This document shows, one piece after another, positions 7,062 to 10,322 of a DNA stretch of 10,322 nucleotides (the stretch's first letter is position 1; every line of letters begins with the position of its first letter). The stretch comes from Alphaproteobacteria bacterium (lineage in GTDB: Bacteria > Pseudomonadota > Alphaproteobacteria > UBA1280 > UBA12223). The stretch spans positions 5,362 through 15,683 of the forward strand of contig DMEM01000072.1 in assembly GCA_003450915.1 (NCBI GenBank). Reading direction: 5' to 3'. Position numbers and translations under genes: made by a program. The notes beneath the pieces were generated by a model, which worked only from the letters and a program-made list of their open reading frames with translations, did no database searches and was not told where the DNA came from.

Positions 7062-8948
7062 TTAATCTAAGCGCTTAACTTGCAGAAGAACCACAAACTC
7101 AACGTCTTCATAAGTTACACTTTCTTCTGAAAATGCATTGCCGGCAACCGGAACATCTTGCAATAAAGGAACACCTGTTTCTTTATCAACTGCGATAGTT
7201 TTAGTTAAACCACCAATTACTTTAATTTCACCATCTCTTACTCTAACTTTTTGATCAATTACTCTTGTTGTCGCAACAGGTATTTCATCTTTAATAAATA
7301 CTGGATTACCTAATTTATCTTCACCAGCTCTATTTTCTAGAATTACTGTTTTTGAGATTTCTGTGATAGGTATCTGCAGTGCAACTGTATGTAAATCAGA
7401 ATCATCTTCAGCAATTTGAGCTGACACTGAGAATTGAATACCACTAAATTGATATCTTTCTTCAGCTTCTGTTGTAACAACAGGATTTTCACCTGAGCTA
7501 TCTACTGAAGCACTTCTAATGAAATATCTTTCATTTCTACCATCAATTAATGTAGATTTTTGTCTATCCATAACTTCTAATGTTGGTTTCATCAACTGAT
7601 ATGTAGTACCAAAGCTTTGAACATAACGTACCACTGCGTCCAAATCGCCCGCTTTAAAGCCCATTCCACCACCACTTGTAGTTAACAGGTCGTTTAAAGT
7701 ACCAGCAACTGAAGCACCTTCTTTAAGAATCGTCGCAGGTTGATAACCTAAAGAAAAATCTGTAGAACCAAGGTTACCTGCAATATTAATATCAGAGCCT
7801 CTATCAAAAGTTCTTTCTTTAGCAACCGCTAAAATTCTAGCTTCTACTAATAGTCTTCTTGATGCAATATCTTCTAAAGTTGTAATTAAGTCATCAGCTT
7901 TTTCAATAACACGTCTATTAGCTTGCATTTGCACTACACCAACATCAGGGTTAACACGTACATAACCGCAAGATTCTTCTGCTGGAGCACTACCTGCGGT
8001 AACTGTAACACCACCACTTTCTGTAACACCCATAGGATCAACTGTTTGAGAAACCTCTTCTGTTGAATTATATCCCATACCTTTTGATGATTTACATGAC
8101 TGACTTAATAATTCTTTCAAGTCACCTTCTAATGATTTCCATAAATCTCTAGAGTATGAAGACGTAGTTGTTGAAGATCCACCTGACAACCCTGCACCTG
8201 AGTCATCTTCTCCGCTACCACCTGAAAACTCAGATGAGTAATTAACTTTTTGTGTTTCTTCACGTTTTTGTTCGTGTAGATTTAAATTCCACTCTTTATA
8301 AGGAAGGCCTGCAATAGTATAATGGCTACCTCTTTGTTTTAAGCTTAAACCGAATGGATCTAAAATAGCTTCAAAAGCCTGATTACAGCTAATATCTTTT
8401 AAATTTGTTGTAATTTTTTCAGTTGCTAAAACTTGCTTATAATCAGCAATAACTAGGTTAATACCACAAAGCCCAGCTAAACCATTTACAGCATCTGATA
8501 GTCTAACATTAGGGCCAGGGTTAAATGATTCTAACTTATTAACAGTAGCAGGAATCATAACTTGAATAGCTCTACCTCTTTTTCTAATAATAGAAACATC
8601 ATAAACATCTTCAAGGTAAGCTCTTGCTTCGTTAAATGTTTGTCTGTTTGCTGTTAGTCTTTGCTCTTGGAATCTGTTAACTTCTTCATCCCACTCAACT
8701 GAAAGATCATATCTGTTAGCAAATTTTACAATAGCTTTATCTAATGAGTATTTGCTCTTAAAAGAAATCGTTGAATTTGCTTCTGATTTTCTTGCTGAAA
8801 TTGTTTTACCAACTCCAATAATACTCTTTTCGTGCCCCTTATAATCTTTATAAGCTAAGTTTGGGCTTTCTTTTTCAGTAAAAGTACTATTATCAGAACA
8901 TGATGCTAATACTAATGCTGTTAATGTAAGAAAATATTTCTTGTTCAT
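7062..8948 (-). CDS. Lipoprotein secretin of type IVb pilus (PilN/BfpB-like)
   Basis: 628 residues; ATG at 8946-8948 with AGGAG eight bases upstream. A lipoprotein signal ends in LVLASC (Cys17 acylated); Ser at +2 fits sorting to the outer membrane. Two small N-terminal periplasmic domains follow (about 67-131 and 148-213, the second STN-like). Next are a Ser/Gly-rich linker (237-263) and a region with Cys285 and Cys327. A conserved stretch NPDVGVVQMQANRRVIEKAD (333-352) leads into the secretin domain. The C-terminal signature is clear: IKVIGGLTK (575-583) and GVPLLQDVPVAGNAF (592-606), then the terminal beta strands. Secretins form the ring through which the pilus leaves the outer membrane. 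Size, lipidation and linker match R64 PilN and BfpB rather than type IVa PilQ. Cys161, 188, 285 and 327 may form disulfides. Confidence 0.93.
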   Translation of the reverse strand: MNKKYFLTLTALVLASCSDNSTFTEKESPNLAYKDYKGHEKSIIGVGKTISARKSEANSTISFKSKYSLDKAIVKFANRYDLSVEWDEEVNRFQEQRLTANRQTFNEARAYLEDVYDVSIIRKRGRAIQVMIPATVNKLESFNPGPNVRLSDAVNGLAGLCGINLVIADYKQVLATEKITTNLKDISCNQAFEAILDPFGLSLKQRGSHYTIAGLPYKEWNLNLHEQKREETQKVNYSSEFSGGSGEDDSGAGLSGGSSTTTSSYSRDLWKSLEGDLKELLSQSCKSSKGMGYNSTEEVSQTVDPMGVTESGGVTVTAGSAPAEESCGYVRVNPDVGVVQMQANRRVIEKADDLITTLEDIASRRLLVEARILAVAKERTFDRGSDINIAGNLGSTDFSLGYQPATILKEGASVAGTLNDLLTTSGGGMGFKAGDLDAVVRYVQSFGTTYQLMKPTLEVMDRQKSTLIDGRNERYFIRSASVDSSGENPVVTTEAEERYQFSGIQFSVSAQIAEDDSDLHTVALQIPITEISKTVILENRAGEDKLGNPVFIKDEIPVATTRVIDQKVRVRDGEIKVIGGLTKTIAVDKETGVPLLQDVPVAGNAFSEESVTYEDVEFVVLLQVKRLD

Positions 8949-8956
8949 AAATATAA

Positions 8957-8961
8957 CTCCT
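8957..8961 (-). promoter_or_regulatory. Ribosome binding site of the secretin gene
   Basis: AGGAG on the minus strand, eight bases before the ATG at 8946-8948. It is one of the strongest Shine-Dalgarno matches in the window and fixes the start that gives a complete lipoprotein signal. Confidence 0.75.
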
Positions 8962-8969
8962 AGTCTAGG
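8959..8969 (-). promoter_or_regulatory. 11-bp palindrome overlapping the secretin ribosome binding site
   Basis: CCTAGACTAGG (minus strand) is a perfect 5-1-5 inverted repeat whose last three bases (AGG) are part of the AGGAG ribosome binding site. As RNA only a very short hairpin could form, so it may act as a small protein-binding site, or be chance. It is the most GC-rich part of an AT-rich spacer. Confidence 0.25.
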
Positions 8970-9002
8970 GATATTTTTCCACCTAATTAATTCAATACTT
9001 AA

Positions 9003-9031
9003 ATAATATATAATTTTTAAGATTTTATCAA
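9003..9031 (-). promoter_or_regulatory. Predicted sigma70-type promoter before the secretin gene
   Basis: On the minus strand, TTGATA (9026-9031) and TATTAT (9003-9008) are separated by exactly 17 bases (9009-9025). Each hexamer differs from consensus at one position. Transcription would begin near 8996, giving a leader of roughly 45-50 bases before the secretin ATG. It lies in the only spacer of more than 35 bp in the window, so it could give the secretin-pilin-ATPase genes their own promoter, independent of the TcpQ-like gene. The region is very AT-rich, so chance matches are possible. Confidence 0.5.
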
Positions 9032-9056
9032 TAAAGTAATTTGGGATAGCTTTATT
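9030..9056 (-). repeat. Inverted repeat after the TcpQ-like gene
   Basis: AATAAAG (9050-9056) and CTTTATT (9030-9036) on the minus strand are perfect 7-base complementary arms around a 13-base loop, 9 bases after the stop codon at 9066. One arm overlaps the predicted -35 hexamer. The stem is almost entirely A/T and no T-tract follows, so it is a poor intrinsic terminator. An operator-like or incidental role is as likely. Confidence 0.25.
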
Positions 9057-9065
9057 TTAAATATA

Positions 9066-10310
9066 CTAATGTTGCATATTTGTATAACCAGCAGAACTTG
9101 CGCTTGTTACAACTACTAACTTACCACCTGGGAAGATTTCATATTTTAAGTTAAATAAGCTTAAAACTCTTTCCATTGCAATGTTGAATGGCTCTTCGAT
9201 ATGTGCTGGTTTAAGAACTTGATCCATACCTGCATATACTCTTAATCTCCATTGACCACCACTTGCTTGGTTTACTAAGTTTTCTAAAGCATCTACTAAT
9301 GGAATTTCATCATAATGAAGAACCACTTTAGCTTCTTTTAGAACTTGCTCTGTTACTGCAACCTTGCCTTCTACATTAACACCAGCTGCTTTAGTGTGTT
9401 TTGCAATAGAACCTTGTTGGTCTGTAATAACTAATTTTTGAGCATTATCGTATTTAATAACTCTTAATGATTGACCTGAACGAGTTTGTAGTCTAGCAAG
9501 TAATGCATTTAAAACGTTCATAAATGGCTCTTGAGTATAAATAGAAATTTCCATATCTGGTAAGTTTGCGTTCTCTTCAGATAGGCTCCATACGATATTC
9601 CATGAACCACCACCGATTTGGTCTAGCATTCTTCTTACAACTCTTCTAATAGAAACCCTATCTTCTCTTAATTTAACTAAAGAGTTTTTAAGATCTAATT
9701 TTTGAGTTTGAGTTCTACCTATAGCAATTTCTACACCACCATCATCTGCCATTGTTGTACCTTGTACAAAATTACCCGTTTGAGTTGGCACTGTTTTAAA
9801 ACCAGTATTAACCTGATTAAATGTTGCTGTATTTGCTACAGGTGTCATTGCTTGTGCAGGGGCTGGTGCCACTGACGGATAAGCTAATGATCCTTGAGCT
9901 GTCTGCCCCATAGGCATTGTCGGAACAAAACCTTGATTTGGTAGCATTGGTGCAGTACCTGCCATTGGCTGGTTTTGTGCACTTAAGAATCCAGGGTCGT
10001 TAGCAATTTTTTCTAACTGATCTGAAATCTCTGAATCTTGTTGAGTGTTTTTATCTGGTCTAATAGCATTACCATTAGCATCAGAAAATGTTACACCTTC
10101 TGTACGAGTTGTTGCTTGTGCTAACAATTCGTTAGAATTTTGCATTCTTAATTGCTCGTGTTCTGGCACTGCAATACCCCTTGTATCATCAGCGTACAAG
10201 TTTGCAGTTGTCATTTGAACAGGAGGAACAGAACCTGGAACTGTTACTGCACTTACCTGATTTATCAATAAAATTGATGTACATGTCCCTATTGCTATTT
10301 TCTTAAACAT
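9066..10310 (-). CDS. Periplasmic TcpQ/PilL-like pilus protein with duplicated C-terminal domain
   Basis: 414 residues from ATG 10308-10310. Only 12 upstream bases are in the window, so earlier genes and the promoter are unseen. Residues 1-21 form a Sec signal peptide (QVSA/VTV). Residues 22-200 are low-complexity, rich in Pro, Gln, Ala, Met and Thr (densest about 113-165), and probably a flexible periplasmic tether. Two related domains follow at about 215-297 and 327-402. Each has a helix leading to a Gly-Gly-x-Trp (GGSW 234-237, GGQW 351-354), an 'EPF' start of the second helix (261-263, 373-375) and a final strand (KLVITD, KLVVVTSA). This pattern is that of the C-terminal domain of TcpQ/R64 PilL, which escorts or stabilises the secretin; the secretin gene is directly downstream. 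It lacks a lipobox. The family is inferred from pattern and context. Confidence 0.72.
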   Translation of the reverse strand: MFKKIAIGTCTSILLINQVSAVTVPGSVPPVQMTTANLYADDTRGIAVPEHEQLRMQNSNELLAQATTRTEGVTFSDANGNAIRPDKNTQQDSEISDQLEKIANDPGFLSAQNQPMAGTAPMLPNQGFVPTMPMGQTAQGSLAYPSVAPAPAQAMTPVANTATFNQVNTGFKTVPTQTGNFVQGTTMADDGGVEIAIGRTQTQKLDLKNSLVKLREDRVSIRRVVRRMLDQIGGGSWNIVWSLSEENANLPDMEISIYTQEPFMNVLNALLARLQTRSGQSLRVIKYDNAQKLVITDQQGSIAKHTKAAGVNVEGKVAVTEQVLKEAKVVLHYDEIPLVDALENLVNQASGGQWRLRVYAGMDQVLKPAHIEEPFNIAMERVLSLFNLKYEIFPGGKLVVVTSASSAGYTNMQH

Positions 10311-10322
10311 ATGCTTTAATCC

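Noticed and set aside
9030..9056. Rho-independent terminator after the TcpQ-like gene
   Set aside because: The 7-bp stem is almost all A/T with a 13-base loop and lacks a following T-run on the transcribed strand.
1..10322. CRISPR arrays, tRNA or rRNA genes, insertion sequences, shufflon-like repeats
   Set aside because: No regularly spaced repeats, no transposase or recombinase coding sequence and no structured RNA signature were seen; nearly all bases are coding.

Overview
This window is a block of nine co-oriented minus-strand genes that together encode most of a type IVb-like pilus (or a closely related type II secretion-like filament) machine. Base composition is AT-rich, roughly one-third GC by eye. 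Start sites have AAGGA/AGGAG-type ribosome binding sites. A lipoprotein secretin and Sec-type signal peptides indicate a Gram-negative host with an outer membrane. The TcpQ-like protein and the PilN-style lipoprotein secretin recall the R64/bundle-forming/toxin-coregulated pilus class, so an AT-rich gammaproteobacterium is plausible. No taxonomic marker gene is present, so the assignment is only inference.

In transcription order (high to low coordinate) the layout is as follows. (1) 9066-10310: periplasmic TcpQ/PilL-like protein with two tandem C-terminal domains. (2) A 117-bp intergenic spacer with a good sigma70-like promoter and a small palindrome on the ribosome binding site. (3) 7062-8948: lipoprotein secretin. 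(4) 6416-7033: major-pilin candidate with an unusual mature N-terminus. (5) 4379-6382: PilB/GspE-family assembly ATPase, GTG start. (6) 3272-4354: PilC/GspF-family inner-membrane platform protein. (7) 2130-3269: bitopic PilO(R64)/BfpC/GspL-like protein. (8) 1615-2130: small bitopic GspM/PilO-like protein. (9) 990-1634: exported PilP/GspC-like protein. (10) 1-964: a pseudopilin-like protein whose 3' end runs off the window. Genes from the secretin onward are separated by at most 33 bp or overlap, so they are very likely one transcription unit.

The parts fit one machine. The secretin, probably helped by the TcpQ-like protein, forms the outer-membrane channel. The three proteins at 990-3269 look like an alignment subcomplex equivalent to GspL-GspM-GspC or PilMN-PilO-PilP. 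The platform protein and hexameric ATPase drive polymerisation of the pilin, and the last, incomplete gene may supply a minor-pilin or tip-like component. No prepilin peptidase, lytic transglycosylase, retraction ATPase or regulator is seen here; they may lie outside the window.

No RNA genes, CRISPR arrays, insertion sequences or large repeats were seen. The main oddities are the pilin N-terminus (Asp4/Gln5 instead of Glu5), the duplicated domain in the TcpQ-like protein, a helical insertion in the PilP-like domain, and a pseudopilin-like protein without a prepilin leader.
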